Assembly: GCF_013368755.1 (NCBI RefSeq)
Contig: NC_049561.1
Coordinates: forward strand, 2,852,001-2,916,000
DNA: 64,000 nucleotides
Direction: 5' to 3'
Origin: Talaromyces rugulosus
Taxonomy: Eukaryota > Ascomycota > Eurotiomycetes > Eurotiales > Trichocomaceae
The stretch's first letter is position 1. The number at the start of each line of letters is the position of its first letter. The notes beneath the pieces are model-generated. The model was not told the origin of the DNA. It made no database searches and saw nothing but the letters and a program-made list of their open reading frames with translations. Shown here one piece after another: positions 33,337-45,980 of the stretch. The translations under genes were made by a program, and so were the position numbers.

Positions 33337-35502
33337 TTACACGAGATTGAACAATCTTGCAGCCAGGGTTTTGGGATGTTCTGTTTCCCAAATACCATCC
33401 AGAGCATCTATCTCTGCTTTTCCTGTGACTAAATCCACATCCTCTAACGGGTGCATTTTTGTTCCCTTAAGAACCTTCCAAAAAATGTAGAAAACACCGA
33501 AGATCCTGTATTTCATTAGTAGATGGTACCAAAACAACACGCATGTGTCGTGGAGTCGAGAGCCAGCGACCAACAAACAAATGACTCGGATTAGATGGGG
33601 AGTAACCCACGGAAAACCAATGTATGCGACCAGGAAGCTGCCTACACTCCAGTTTCCTTTCATGAAAACCGAAAAGCCATTGAAAATAGAGACAATAACA
33701 AAAAATACCAGGCATGTCCAGGCCAAGTAAGGCTGAAAAGGGCTGCGGAACAAGATGTTCTCGCTACTTATACCCTGGACATGCAGCGCCGCGCGGAAGC
33801 GTGTGGACGCGTAACAGATGGATATCCAGGTGAGTAAGCTGGCAACAGTAGTGAGGTTGGCGAACTATTTAGCGGGTTCAAGTAAGTAACGCGTAACGCT
33901 ATTTTTTCTAGAGGACGAATAGGCTATTCATACCCAGAGGAAGACAGTCGAACCGGCAACTGAAACAGTCATATACGTTAATAGTGACACAGAAGCTGTA
34001 ACAAGTACACACCACAGTGGCACCCCTCTGTACTCGAGAGTCAGTGACAACAAGTTAGGTTAGCATTCCATGGATATAGATCTCACTTTTTAGTACAGTT
34101 CAGAAGAACTCTTGGTGCCTGACCGACCTTGGCAAGAGAGTAGAGGTATCGACTACCAGTATATAGCATTGCATTGGCTGAGGAGATAGCCGAAGTCAAA
34201 ATTACAGCGTTAATGATGCTGGGGAGGACTTTTATTCCCGCATTTTGCAACCCGATAACCCAGGGCGATTGAGCTGCACCACTAGCATCAGTAGCCAATG
34301 CTGTGAGGAGATTGGGGTCGTTGCTGGCCACAATGCAGCCAACAAATAACGTCCCGAGAACGTAAAATCCCAAGATACGGTATATGACTCTGCGGAATGC
34401 GATAGGTATGTTAACTTTAGGATTTTCGGTTTCGCCCCCGGCGGCCGCAAGCATCTCAACGCCAGCATATGTAAAGCACGCATAAACCAGAACGCTGAAA
34501 AAGGCGAGAAATCGCCCTTCAGACCCAGTAGCCGGAGATAATTCGTTCATGGCTTGATTAGTTACTTAGTGAGCTATCATGGAAAGTCGGTACTCAATAT
34601 TGGTCACGAGACTCACCTCCAGGATTGTTCCAATACTCGAACCCAATCGCATTTTTATTAGGGGCACCGCCTGCCATAATGACAACCGATAAAATCATGA
34701 GACCAATGATGGCAATCAGCTTTATGGAGGTGAAGACGAATTCGGCCTCGCCAAATATTCCAACAGCAGAAACATTGAGGACAAGGATGAATATGATGAT
34801 GATAGTAATCCACACAGCCGGCTAATAATGAAATTAATCAGCCCAGAACCACCTCCCCTTAAGAAGAGAACAACTTCCTTACAGAAATTCCTTGGGCACC
34901 AGGCCAGTAGTCTATCACGACAGAGGCAGCACTAATTTCCAAGCATACAACAATCGAAGCAAAGTACCAATTCTAATGGACTATTTAGTGAATCAAACGT
35001 GATGCATAGGGTGAATACACACATTCCAGCCTACAGCAAATCCTAGGGCCTCGTCAACGTAGCGAGAACAAAATGTCGGAATAGCACCCGGTATTGGTAG
35101 CCAAGTAGTCATTTCGCCGAGCGAAAGAATCATGCCGTAAACCGCGAGACCGGAGATGGTGAATCCTAGAAGAAGGTTTGCAGGGCCCGCTGTTGATAGC
35201 GAAGAGCCAATTCCGAGGAAAAGACTAGTTCCAATAGCACCACCTGTAGAGAGGTATATCAGACACTACTCACGCCTGTTTCTTCTACTGATTGCTCGTT
35301 ACTTACCGAGAGCCATAAACTGGATATGGCGGCTTTTGAGCCTGGAGTCAAATGTCAGTAGCTAAGTTGTGGTGGCTTGCGTTTGAAATATTACTAACCT
35401 CCTCTCGACGTGGCCAAATCGGTCACTTTGTGTGTCCATTTGGCCCATTGTACACTCGCCATTAACCTCGACGGGTACGTCTATACGCTTGCCGTCGTCC
35501 AT
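33337..35502 (-). CDS. Amino-acid permease (APC/YAT family)
   Basis: Eight exons separated by seven short introns (about 50-65 nt). Exon 1 (35502-35399) encodes MDDGKRIDVPVEV; exon 2 is 35341-35307 and exon 3 starts at 35243. The last exon runs to the TAA at 33337-33339. The joined protein is about 550 aa. It starts ERRLKSRHIQFMALGGAIGTSLF, the hallmark first membrane segment of fungal amino-acid permeases, followed by about twelve hydrophobic segments (VWITIIIIFILVLN, SIKLIAIIGLMILSVVI, TYAGVEMLAAAGGETENP, NAVILTSAISSANAMLY). It should be a plasma-membrane importer of an amino acid or related amine. Its place next to the HAD and CoA-ligase genes suggests uptake for that pathway (inference). 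Confidence 0.88.
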
Positions 35503-36661
35503 GGAGCCAATATCGTCGACTTTCGCAGCGAGACAAAATTTGGATACGGAGAAGGTGGAAATCGCTCGCGATAGAAGCTATACAGCAATTAAGATAGAAC
35601 CCGCTGGTGGTGAGAAGTTCGTAATATTTAAGCCTAGGACAACTCAGTTTCCGGATTACTGGTTGTCGCCGTTATAAAGAGCGCTCTGGTCCATTCACAA
35701 TGACGCCCTTGTTATTATTATCTAAAAGTTATCAAGGTTTATCTTAGCGAGCTCATAAAACAGCGTGTCTCTGTTTGCTACAGGAATATACTAGAGAAGT
35801 AGCTTATAGCGAGAGGAGCCCGCTTTAAATTATCGTTGCTTGTTCTTATCTAAAAGAAAAGCGACCATTCCAGAAAATGTAATAGAAGCAGCTTATGCCG
35901 AGAAGACCCACTCACTGATCGAGTACAGCGAACTAAATGAAGAGGAACGATGTGTAGTCAACTAGACAACCCTTTATTTTTCAGTGATATCAGGTGGCTA
36001 GATATCCAATGCGGGAAAGAATGGTCGCTTGATCTTGGAGCTCAAGCAGTGCACTTGGCCCCTATTATCTATCCGACCTTCTTATTTTTACTTGATTGGG
36101 TTCCAAGGATGGGCGAGAGACCTTGATCCAATAAGATTTAGCATCACCAACAATTTAATCACTTAAGAGACTTACCAATTTTATTTCTAAATTTTAATAT
36201 AATTCGACAGATAACTATACAACTTAAAATACATAAAATAACCCTAAATAACCCTATATCCATACCCCCACCCTTTATGGGCAATCTTTGGGCTTGGATA
36301 ATATTCGTGTCATTTTCCAAGCCAAGAGACACGCCCCTTGCTCGCAAGCATTCCAGCCAGAAAGCGAGGGGAAGAAACAGAAACGACAATAAACTGCGAT
36401 TGTTGTTAAATAATGTCATTTTGGCTTGTATTAACGTAATCCACACAATGCGCCGGACAGCACAGGTCGTCATGAACGGTGCCGGGTTATTGAGAGCATC
36501 GACGGAGTGTATTATTCTGATCCGAGGGCTCGATCTACCTTGCTCTGTAAAAAAGAAAAATAGGAGAAAAGTATTATATTACATACACAACATAAGATGC
36601 TAGTCTAGCTTGACAAATTATATATCCAAACAAAAGTGATCCAGTACCCCCAGTTTCAATT
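35503..36661. other. A/T-rich intergenic region, about 1.2 kb
   Basis: No gene recognised. Two similar stretches of about 28 bp (35793-35820 and 35881-35908, both containing AGCTTAT followed by CGAGA) suggest a degenerate direct repeat. The part nearest 36150-36260 is very A/T-rich. It could be relic mobile DNA, but no terminal repeats or transposase codons are visible. Confidence 0.4.
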
Positions 36662-38014
36662 TCACGCAAAAGTAAACCGCTCATACATTCCCTTCTCAAA
36701 CACGCTTATCATCTCCCGAACTTGCTCATCTGCATTGGGCATGACTTGTGTTCCAAAAATGCCACAAAGGCCAGCCTCGCGATCAATAAACTATATTCTA
36801 GTCAGTCGTGTACTTAATAAGTATAGGATACGGAGACCACTTACCCAATACCAATTCGCCATACCACTCCAAAACATATACCCCTTTCTTCTCCACTTTT
36901 TCGATCCAGAATCAACGTCTTCCATGCTAAGCATGCCGCCCAGCCCAAAGTCGTGTTGCACTTGCGCAAACTCGCCAATAAAAGGCGGCGCAGATCCAGT
37001 TTTGCCCTTGGGTATATGGTCAAATGTGGCTTGCAGTGCCTGTTGCGAAGCCGGGGTGAGTTGGGGCTCGAACATGCTGTCGACTGTTTCCCTTTTGAGC
37101 AATTTTTCGTCGTTGGCAAGTAGACTATGCAAAACTTTTATGTAAGAGTGTGCTGATGTGTGTAGTCCCGCGCCGCCTAGTTCTTCTTTGACCTGGCTCA
37201 TAACACCCGGGCCCTCGCTTGGGACAACTTTTCCCTTGCCGTCGGGGATTGATGGGTCTCTGTTGACTATCGAGACTAGTCGAGACTGAAGATCCGGTTT
37301 TCCTGCGAGGAAATAGGTCATATCGTCGATTCCGAGCGGCGAGGCAATGTTTTGCTGCGTGTATTCTTCGAGGCTCACCCCTGCCACGCGGCTAATGAGT
37401 AGGCCAGCCCAGTCAATACTTGACGAATATTCCCACGAGATGCCAGGCTGGTAAGTGAGAGGGAAAGTGAAGCTTTCTGTCACTGTGAGGAAAGGTGGGA
37501 AAGGTGGACGGCCCTGGGCAGTGTTGTATTCGGCGATTGTTGGCGATAAGAATGGGTATGCAAGGCCAGAAGAGTGGGACAGCAATTGCCTATTAATACG
37601 TTAGTTTGTTGGTCTTTTCTCGAATATATCACATTCAATGTTGATGTCTATAGAGAGAACATACCGTAGGGTAATTTTTGATTTTGGCTCTTCAAATATC
37701 GGCTCGGAACCGTTCATTCCAGTTAACACTTTAAGACCCCCAATTTCCGGAAGCACTTTGGAGACGTCTTCGTCGAGGGTAAACAAGCCACGTTCGACAA
37801 GTTGCATTGCAGAGATGCTAGTGACAAGCTTGGTTGCGCTGTACAATTGCATGACATCGTCGACTGTCATATCCTGTGCGTCCTTTTCGAGAGATCGCTT
37901 GCCAAAGGCTTTGGAGTAGACGATTCCCTTGTCTGTGGTTGCTGCGAGGAGAGCTGCTCCGGCGAGTGTGCCATCAGCACTAGCTTTTTCAAAAGCAGTT
38001 TCGAGGGAGGTCAT
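36662..38014 (-). CDS. Beta-lactamase-fold serine hydrolase/transesterase (LovD-like)
   Basis: Three exons, 38014-37665, 37589-36845 and 36790-36662 (introns 75 and 54 nt), encode 407 aa, close to the length of LovD-type acyltransferases. The S-x-x-K nucleophile motif is SATK (S59, K62); YSSS (WEYSSSIDW) supplies the class C Tyr; the C-terminal FGLGGML takes the place of the KTG-box region. LovD homologues move acyl groups onto polyketides, and others are esterases. No polyketide synthase is present in the window, so substrate is unknown. Cytosolic, no signal peptide. Confidence 0.88.
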
Positions 38015-39038
38015 GTTGTAGATGTTGTATTGTTGATGGAGTCAGGATGACTTTGGAATGCTAGTATGTATGTGATTATATTTTGCTGAACAAGAAGAAC
38101 TGCTGGGCTCTACATTGGTATTTATGTATTATTACTTTGACCATTATTCTTCAAATTAACATGATGCTGCAACTATTCCAACTTCTTGGCGGCACAGCCA
38201 AACGGAAAGTCAGGTTCCGCTGAATATTCAAGTATCCGACCATTGACAATCCGCACAATTACTAATTCAAATTTCAACGGAATGGTTCATCCGGTAGCAA
38301 TAGTAATTTTCTCGCCGATCGTAAATAGTTTCCGCTATCCCGGAGAGTTGTTCCTTTTTTTTTACGTTGGCTTCAAATATTGTTGAGTCGGAAACGTGTT
38401 GACTCCGGGTGCTGGAAGTATCCGCATTTGCCACGACAGCCGAGTACCGAGTGGTAGATGATTATTCATAATATGGTAACACATTTTGGCACGTGTCTGA
38501 ATAGGGATTTCCTCCCTTTTTCCTTTTCTTTCTTTCTTTCCTTTCTTTCATTTTTAATATGCTGGAAATTCATGCAGTCATGTCTACAACTGGAGTCGTG
38601 CAGCAAAACAAGTCACACAAACCCAGGAGGCTTAGGACGTGCTCGGGAGAAACGCGATCACATTGTGTTACATGTACATGTACATCTAAACTAAAGTCAT
38701 GAGAATTTCTAGAGTACTACATCAACATTGAAAAAAAAAAATGTCCAGAATAGTTTCGGTGCTGTTGGTAAGGGGGATTGAATGCATTAAGAGTAGAAAT
38801 ACCAGTTACTATCGCACTCAATTGATAGTCCAGATGTCAGCAGTGATATACGCAAAATCGAAGCAATCGTCACATGTAACATAAATGTGTACAGTATCCG
38901 CATGACCTAGGCTGAGCCACGATACTTGCCTGGATGTTACCTGCTTATGTAGGATGGGTACAAAGCAGATAAAAGCCGTCTATGAAGGCACTTTTCCAAA
39001 AAAGTCAACTTCAAAAAGATAATAATAAATGGACAAAA
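38015..39038. other. Intergenic region with a pyrimidine microsatellite
   Basis: Divergent gap between the hydrolase and CFEM genes. A CTTT-type microsatellite lies at about 38513-38552 and short A runs near 38730. A TGACTC and a GAGTC occur near 38385-38405 but are not clustered. No gene seen. Confidence 0.45.
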
Positions 39039-39609
39039 ATGCATCACCTCTATGTTAATTTCCTCCTCGCTGCAACAGCATTCGCTGCCACGCCATCCTC
39101 GTTTGGACAATGGGTATCTGAATTCCCCATGTGTGCATGGTCGTGCCTCGACAACTATTTCAACGACCAGCTCGCCAGCAGATGCGGCCCAAATGCAAAG
39201 TTCAGCATGAACGTGTCGGATGTGGAATGCATCTGCACAGCGGATAATAGTAGCCTGCAGATGAGCCAATCGTCAAACGAGCTGACAGCGTGCTTGAGCA
39301 GCCAATGTGCGGCGAGCCGAGATGCGCGCGGGTTTCAGCAGGTGGTTAGTGATAGTATGTATCAATTAATTAATTGGCAAGAGGATTGATCAATTGATGG
39401 AAGAGAGTATGCTAATTGGTTGATCATTTGTAGTAATTCCAATGTGTATGTGGACGGCACAGGGCACACATGCAGGTCTGTTCTAGCTTCATATTGACTT
39501 GAGCGTACATGAGGCTTATTATTATGTTTTAGATGCTGCGTCTCTAGATGCGCCGTATTTTGTTGTTGCTGCTGGTATTGTCGTGTTTTCAGGGGTGGTA
39601 CTATGGTAG
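39039..39609 (+). CDS. Small secreted CFEM-like cysteine-rich protein
   Basis: Three exons, 39039-39354, 39434-39475 and 39533-39609, encode 144 aa. The start MHHLYVNFLLAATAFA gives a clear signal peptide; an ATG 57 nt upstream would bury it. Seven Cys lie in exon 1 (CAWSC, SRC, CIC, C, C) and an eighth (PMC) comes from the 42-nt exon 2, completing the eight-Cys CFEM pattern. The C terminus encoded by exon 3 is hydrophobic (FVVAAGIVVFSGVVLW), consistent with GPI anchoring or membrane attachment. CFEM proteins bind haem/iron or act at the cell surface; which applies here is unknown. Confidence 0.8.
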
Positions 39610-40001
39610 ATAGATAAATATTATGTTTCATTTGCACTGTGGGGATCACATGCAATATCAATTGATTAAGATGTATTAATATATAGCCGAATATTCAATG
39701 TTACATATATATACCTGTGCAGGAGCATTAAGTTAAGCCATTCTACATGTACCTGCCAGAGACAACAGCCAATCAATTGGCAATATCGGGATCAACTTAC
39801 AAGTTGTATATAAAATAATATAAATAAATGACGATCATGCCGGATTCACTCATACGCGAGGGAATGGACCCGCCAGGGCACGTGCCGCATCGCGCCCTGT
39901 GGCGGAGAAACTCAGGCACCGCTTCACCGTCACTTCGTGCTCGATGTGTTCTTTTCGACCTCGACATCAATCCCGTAGCTGTCCGACTCAATTGATCCAT
40001 A
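39610..40001. other. Intergenic, promoter of the C9-methyltransferase gene
   Basis: A/T-rich in the first 230 bp (TATATATA near 39706), then a G/C-rich leader before the ATG. No other gene seen. Confidence 0.45.
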
Positions 40002-41707
40002 ATGGCGACCAACAAATTCGACCTGGCGAGCGACGTCGAGTTCATCAAGACTCCGCCTCAGCCGCCCTCTGCATTCGAGGCCCAGGACTGCGGCGTCCCC
40101 ACGACTGATGTGAGTGAACGGCCGAGGTCATCACCAATGCAATTGGATTATCATCCCCTCTTCAAGCTACTAACGCACGCGTCCAGTCGCCTGCAATTCA
40201 CAATGCGCCTCTGCCTGCTGAAGGTCCTGGGAGCGAGAGCTTCTCCAATATTGTATTGGGGGTGTTCATCGTAGGCGTCCCATGGTTCCTCGCCCGCCTG
40301 ATTGGCGGTGGTTTCAAGACCAAGATTTTCTTTGGCCTCATCACTCTGTTCCCTATTCTGATTGCCTACTGGACCTACATGTCCTCGTTCGGCCCGCGCA
40401 TCAATGACAAGGCCAGATTCCCGGGTCGCCCAATTGACTCGTATGTAACCTTCAAGGACCCTGAAGACCAGGCAAAATGGAAGGGTCGCAACAAGGTGCC
40501 CATCCAGACCTTTTCCGAGCTCTATGTCGATGGCAAGGCTGATATCAAGGGCGACGCCCTTGATATCTTGGAGTACCGCCATGATTGGTCTACCTTTAGC
40601 TTCACCTGGGACCTGTTCAAGTTCATCCTGTTCACTTTCGGTCCCGATGTCATCTTCCACACCAAGGAGCAGGACATGGAACAGATCCGTCCCAACTATG
40701 ACAATGGAAATGACCACTACTCTTATTTCCTTGGCCCGCGCATGATCTACACCAGTGGTATTATTTCCGACACCACCCGGGAGGAGACTCTGGAAGAGCT
40801 GCAAGACAACAAAATGGCTATTGTCTGCGAGAAGCTTCAACTCAAGGAAGGCGAGACCATGCTCGACATTGGTTGTGGCTGGGGCACCCTGGCCAAATTC
40901 GCTAGTGTCAACTACGGCGCCAAGGTCACTGGTATCACGATCGCGGAAACTGGAGCAGCATGGGCTACCGACGCTCTTCGCAAGGCCGGCGTTCCCGAGG
41001 AACAAAGCAGGATTCTCTGCATGGACTACCGCGACGCCCCCAAACAGAAGTACAACAAGATCTCGCAGCTCGAAATGGGTGAACACGTCGGTGTTCGCAA
41101 GCTTACCGGTTTCTTCCGCCAGTGCTACGACATGCTCGAGGATGACGGTGCCATGTATGTGCAGCTTTCCGGTCTGAGACAGGCATGGCAGTACGAGGAC
41201 TTTATCTGGGGATTGTACTTGAACAAGTATATTTTCCGTGGTGCCGACGCCTCTACTCCGCTCTGGAATTACGTTCGGTCTCTTGAGAGCGCTGGATTTG
41301 AAGTTAAGAGGTAAGTTTGCTCCTGATATATTCTCCCAGTAGATGGACTGACAGTTTAAAGTGTCGACACTGTCGGTGTGCACTACTCGGCGACTATCTG
41401 GAGATGGTACAGGAACTGGGTTGGCAATGGCGACACCGTCAAAGCCAAGTACGGTCAGCGGTGGTATAGAGTGAGTTGTCATTGATTCTTTTTATATACA
41501 CAATTTTTGCTAACTAGTATACAGATCTGGGAGCTCTTCCTCGCCTGGTCTGTCATCGCCTCTCGCCAGGGCAGTGCCACCTGCTTCCAAATCCTGGTGG
41601 TCAAGAACCTCAACGCGGTCCACCGTATCGACGGAGTCAGCTCGCAGTTTGGCCTGTCTGGTGCTCTCGCCAAGGCCAAGGCAGCTGGCAAGGCTCTTCT
41701 CAAGTAG
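40002..41707 (+). CDS. Sphingolipid C9-methyltransferase
   Basis: Four exons: 40002-40109, 40187-41310, 41362-41470, 41525-41707, encoding 507 aa. Two hydrophobic segments near residues 60-105 (LGVFIVGVPWFLARLI, FFGLITLFPILIAYW) precede a cyclopropane-fatty-acid-synthase-type methyltransferase domain. Visible motifs are the SAM loop LDIGCGWGTLAKFA, VTGITIAE, CMDYRD, LEMGEHVG and YSATIWRWYRNW. This is the architecture of fungal C9-MTs, which add the C9 methyl branch to the sphingoid base of glucosylceramide at the endoplasmic reticulum. Codon use is strongly biased, typical of a well-expressed gene, and produces a long antisense frame that is not a gene. Confidence 0.95.
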
Positions 41708-44070
41708 AGGAGGACAATTTCTGTCCCTCACGATGTAGTGGACCACGGCGGAAACTGTTTTAGTGGTGGTTGTTTTGTGTTGATATGGGAGGGAGGGTGA
41801 ATGTCATGGGGGATGAATGGACGCAAACTCGCTGTTTTATAGCCGTATAGTAGTAGTTAAGAAGTTGAATAGACTAAAAGAATAGAACGAAATCTATGAC
41901 AAATCAAATTGAGGTTTGTTTCCTTGTAAACAGTAAAACTATGTCCATAGCAAGTCTTGGCACGGAGGAATTAGCCTCATGGCATGGCCGCGTAGGCTCC
42001 AGCTTTTCTCCCCGGTGATCGCCAACGTATCTTCTATTCTACGTATTATTTAAATCTTGTCCCATTCGCATTTCATTGCTCGCTCTGAAGTTAGCCTGTT
42101 GTTCCCTTGCAGTACGTGTTTCCGGCACGGGAAGCCACCATTCCGTTCGGATGCTGGCGGCTGCCCCACGCGAAAAGCATCTTTCAGCTCTGTCACTCTT
42201 TCGCTTCTCTCTTTCTTCTTGTCTATTTCGGATTCATGAGAGACTTGCTCTTGCTTATCGTCGCTGATATGGCCAGTGACTCCTGGATGCCTGGCTATTG
42301 CTTAGGCTTCACGTCGAACGTCATGTGGACTTGACGGCAATGACGGCCGCAGTTGAGAAACGACTCCACAGAGTCAACAACAACGACCTCGCAAGTCATC
42401 ATGGCGAGAACACCAAGACTCAAGTCTCGCGCGAGACAAGAGGTGTGAACTAGCAGCAGTGTGTCAGTCTCGTTTATGACAGTGCTTCCAATCTTTCACA
42501 ATTCTCGGCATCCAGCATGCTCGTTCGTCAAATACAATGTCGCAGACTCCAAGCACCTCATCCCTTGCTCCATTCAAGCACTATGCCTCTCGTTTATGGC
42601 AATCATGGGTCAGACCGCCCCTTCTATTGGACCAAAAAGGCTCTGTTCCATTGTTCAAGATTCATCGCAGGTCTTCGGCTATTACTCGCCAGCAGTCTGT
42701 TAGACACTCGGGGACGATATGCCAAGCAAAGGTCAACTGATCAGCGTCGGTTGAACGGACATGCAACAGGATAAACAGATACTCGATGGTTTCCAACCGA
42801 TCACATGGACGTGAAGTTACACGAAGCACGCAGCGGCTCTCGACTTATCACTGACTTATCTCGCCTCGCCTAACCCGCACGACTAGGATAGCGCCACGCC
42901 CATTGGACAGCGCCGACAACTGCTCGAAACCGTGGATCGTTCTAATGCTTGGCTTCTGCACGTCCTCGACATCGTTATTCCAAGCGCTGTTGATCGCCGC
43001 GGCGGGTACCTCTAGGCTCTCAGGGACCTTTTCGATCCCCTCATTCTACTCATCTCCTGCTGGCTCCGGTCTCGCCAAAGCGCATGGATCTTTGTTGAAA
43101 TCTAGCTGCCGGGTGTCCCATGCACTGCTGCATCTCGTCTGTCCTGGGTTATTCTGGAATAATGGTGCTGCCTGGAGAGGAGCAAGCAATTCTACGAGAT
43201 TGAAATTATGTACGGCCGGCAGCCAATCACCCACCGTGCATTCCCAAACGAGCCAATCACCGCCACCAAAAGACCCCACGCGCCGTAGGTCCGATGACCG
43301 CTAAACCGCATCAGGAAAAAGCATCCGCATTGGCCCACGAACTTTCGCGATGGCTTCTGTTGACGATTCAAGTCACCACAACTTGGTGACATGCACAGCA
43401 GAACAGTTTGGTTGGGAGAATATCAGAGAACGACTACGGTGAAAAAGGTTGAGCAGACGAGTATGGGTATAGGCATGGCATTGGGGAGTTCGTATGCCAT
43501 GTCCAATATTACAACCACAACATCCTCCACCGCCAGGAACTTCCACTGCATATACGGTGCGCCAATTAACAGCACGAGCCGGTGGAACTAGACTCACGCT
43601 ATCCAATGCTTAGCCGTTTAGCCTGCGCTAGAGTGATGGTCAAATCGACAATGGAAAAATGCTTGGGGATAGCACAGCCCATGTGCCCTGCTCCGCTCTC
43701 TGACTGGCCTGGCCTGGCGGCGTATACAGGCACCCGGCACTGATCCTCACATAGCCGTACTGAGCAAGCCGTTCCTAGTCCGACCTGGCCCACGGTCATC
43801 CTCCCGAACCTCAAACGCTAGCTTGACCAATGTCTTGTGATTCCGTTGTGAGGTTTGAAGACGGCATTATCGCTCGGAAATTAGTGGCTTATTAGCCTGA
43901 GACCATGAAAGAGGGTGGTTGAGCTATGGAAATGGGTCAAGGCGTCTTTAAGTATCGTAATGGCTGCTTGTGCTCGCGACGTGTCGTTGTTCGCCTTCTC
44001 ATTCTTCTCCTCTTGTGTTTTTTTCAACTTCCATTTGTCTTCGTTTCTTCATATTGATTCTCCGTGAATA
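41708..44070. other. Long gene-free region, 2.4 kb
   Basis: Between the methyltransferase stop and the glycosyltransferase start, both on the plus strand. Frames here are short, overlap each other and show no recognisable protein. The last 130 bp (TCTTCTCCTCTTG-like pyrimidine stretches) looks like a typical fungal leader before ATG 44071. A small non-coding RNA or an unrecognised spliced gene cannot be excluded. Confidence 0.45.
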
Positions 44071-45980
44071 ATGTGGAAGTGGCTCTCACGGTGTGTACCC
44101 GGGCTGAGCCTGCTAGCACTGGTAACCCTACTCGTGCTCGCTTTTCCCGACACTGTGAGCTGGATTCATATTCCATGGTCAGGAAAAGGGCCTGCTGCGC
44201 CCCCTCACCATGGTAATGATGACTGGCAAGCACATCAGGGCACACTGTCAATAGCACAGAAAGTATTTATTGGCTACACTGTGTTTGTGCATGGCAATGC
44301 CTTCACCTTCTCGCTGCGTTTGGCCTGGGCGCTCTCGCAGATGGTCCGCCAGACTCGTGCTGTCCTCCGCCGTCGCCCGTTGAGCAAGACATTCCATGGT
44401 CCTGCCGGTTCGGACTCACCCACCTTTGCCGAAATTCCTACAGATATACCGGACCCGATGAGCTTTGATCTGGGCGCGCTGGAAGACGGAGAGCAGGGAG
44501 AGGTGGTGCATGCCATCATCTTGCCCAACTACTCGGAGGACTTGGATACACTGGAGACTACCTTGAAGGTGCTTGCTAGCCACCCTCGGGCAGCCAATCA
44601 GTACGAGGTATGCGTTCATCCATATATCACTACAAAGTAGTTTTAACAGTTTAAATCCTAATGGTTATAGGTCTTTCTCGCTATGGAACAGAAAGAGCTC
44701 ACAGCCCCTGAAAAGGCAGTCGCCCTGATTTCCAGCTTTCAGGGCCACTTCAAAGACATCTGCAGCACCTTCCACCCCTCTGGTCTAAAAGGAGAGATCA
44801 GTGGCAAGAGCTCGAATGTCGCCTGGGCAGCAAAGCACATTGTACAAACCCACAAATCCGAGGACCATGCTCTCAATTTTGGGGATATCATCATTACTGT
44901 TATGGATGGTAGGCTATTTACCTTATTTTTTTATACGTACCACCTAACATGACATTAGCGGACACTCACCTGACGCAAGACTACTTCAACGAAATCCGCC
45001 GCCTTCATTGGTTGCATTACAAAGATGCTGACCACGCCCTGTACGCATCGCCTATCATCTTCGATCGCAACTCGAATGATGTCCCTATATTAGTGCGCTG
45101 TGCCGACTTGCTCTGGGGATTTGCTGGTATCTCTGCAATGTACCCAGGCTGCCCAATTGTGATCCCTACCTCAGTCTATTCTTTGTCCCTGAATTTGGCA
45201 GAAAAGGTCGGGGGTTGGGATGGCGACGCGACTGCCATCGGGGAAGACATGCACATGCTTCTCAAGTGCTATTTTGAAACCGGCGGCGACGTCGTGACCC
45301 ATGTGATCTACAGCCCTGCCAGTCAGTGCAACATCCAAAGCAGCGGTGATGGTAACTGGGGTCCCTATACCTCGACGCTTTTCGCTCGCTATCGTCAAGC
45401 GCTGCGCCATATGTGGGGGGCTCTCGACACGGGATACTCGGTGCGTCAAAGCGTGGGCGGAATGACGAGCAGACCGCATTTAGGCTTCAAGCCTCGCCAT
45501 ATTGCCTTGTGTCATCTCCTGTTTGAGGCTCATTTCCTGCCTTGCCACCTGACAATTCTGCTCTTGTTCTCCTCCATCTACACGAGCCTTTTCTCACCTT
45601 CGCATATGAATCCTGCATTAGAATGGGCCTTTTTCATTACGGGGTTCCTTCGCGGACTCTCGTTTGTGGGGATGAATCTGTGCATTACTCTATACGACCG
45701 CTGGCACTCGCTCTGCGTGGATTCGCGTGCCCGAGACATGTCCAGGGCTGGCCTTAGCGATACGGGACTGTCGTTCCGTGTCTGGTATCGTCCGCAACAG
45801 CTGGCAGAGCGCATCTGCTTCCCGATCGCCGGCACTGTCTTTGGGTCTATTCCGGCCATCCACGCCGAGATGTCGCATTTTTGGACTGATCGACTTGTGT
45901 ACAGGGTTAGTAAGAAGCCGTCGTTTGCTTCTTCGCCTTCTTCTTCGTCGCCGGGTTCGCCGCTGGCTTTTCCTGTTTAG
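44071..45980 (+). CDS. Membrane glycosyltransferase, GT2-like
   Basis: Three exons (44071-44607, 44671-44908, 44959-45980; introns 63 and 50 nt) encode 598 aa. An N-terminal membrane segment (LSLLALVTLLVLAFP) is followed by a GT-A domain: IILPNYSED, the nucleotide-sugar DAD in VMDADTHLTQDYF (about 258), GEDMHML (about 353) and RQALRHMWG in place of the QxxRW box. C-terminal membrane segments lie around residues 430-500. This is the layout of processive or lipid-linked family 2 transferases, but the acceptor and sugar are unknown. The Ser/Pro tail is low-complexity. Confidence 0.8.

Noticed and set aside
35503..36661. Relic transposon
   Set aside because: No terminal inverted repeats, transposase or integrase codons could be read; only a weak internal repeat.
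36662..38014. LovD-like gene as part of a lovastatin-type cluster
   Set aside because: No polyketide synthase or other tailoring genes are nearby; the family is also common as esterases.
40151..41482. 443-codon open frame on the minus strand
   Set aside because: Exactly antisense to the C9-methyltransferase exons. It arises from that gene's biased third codon positions and has no recognisable protein content.
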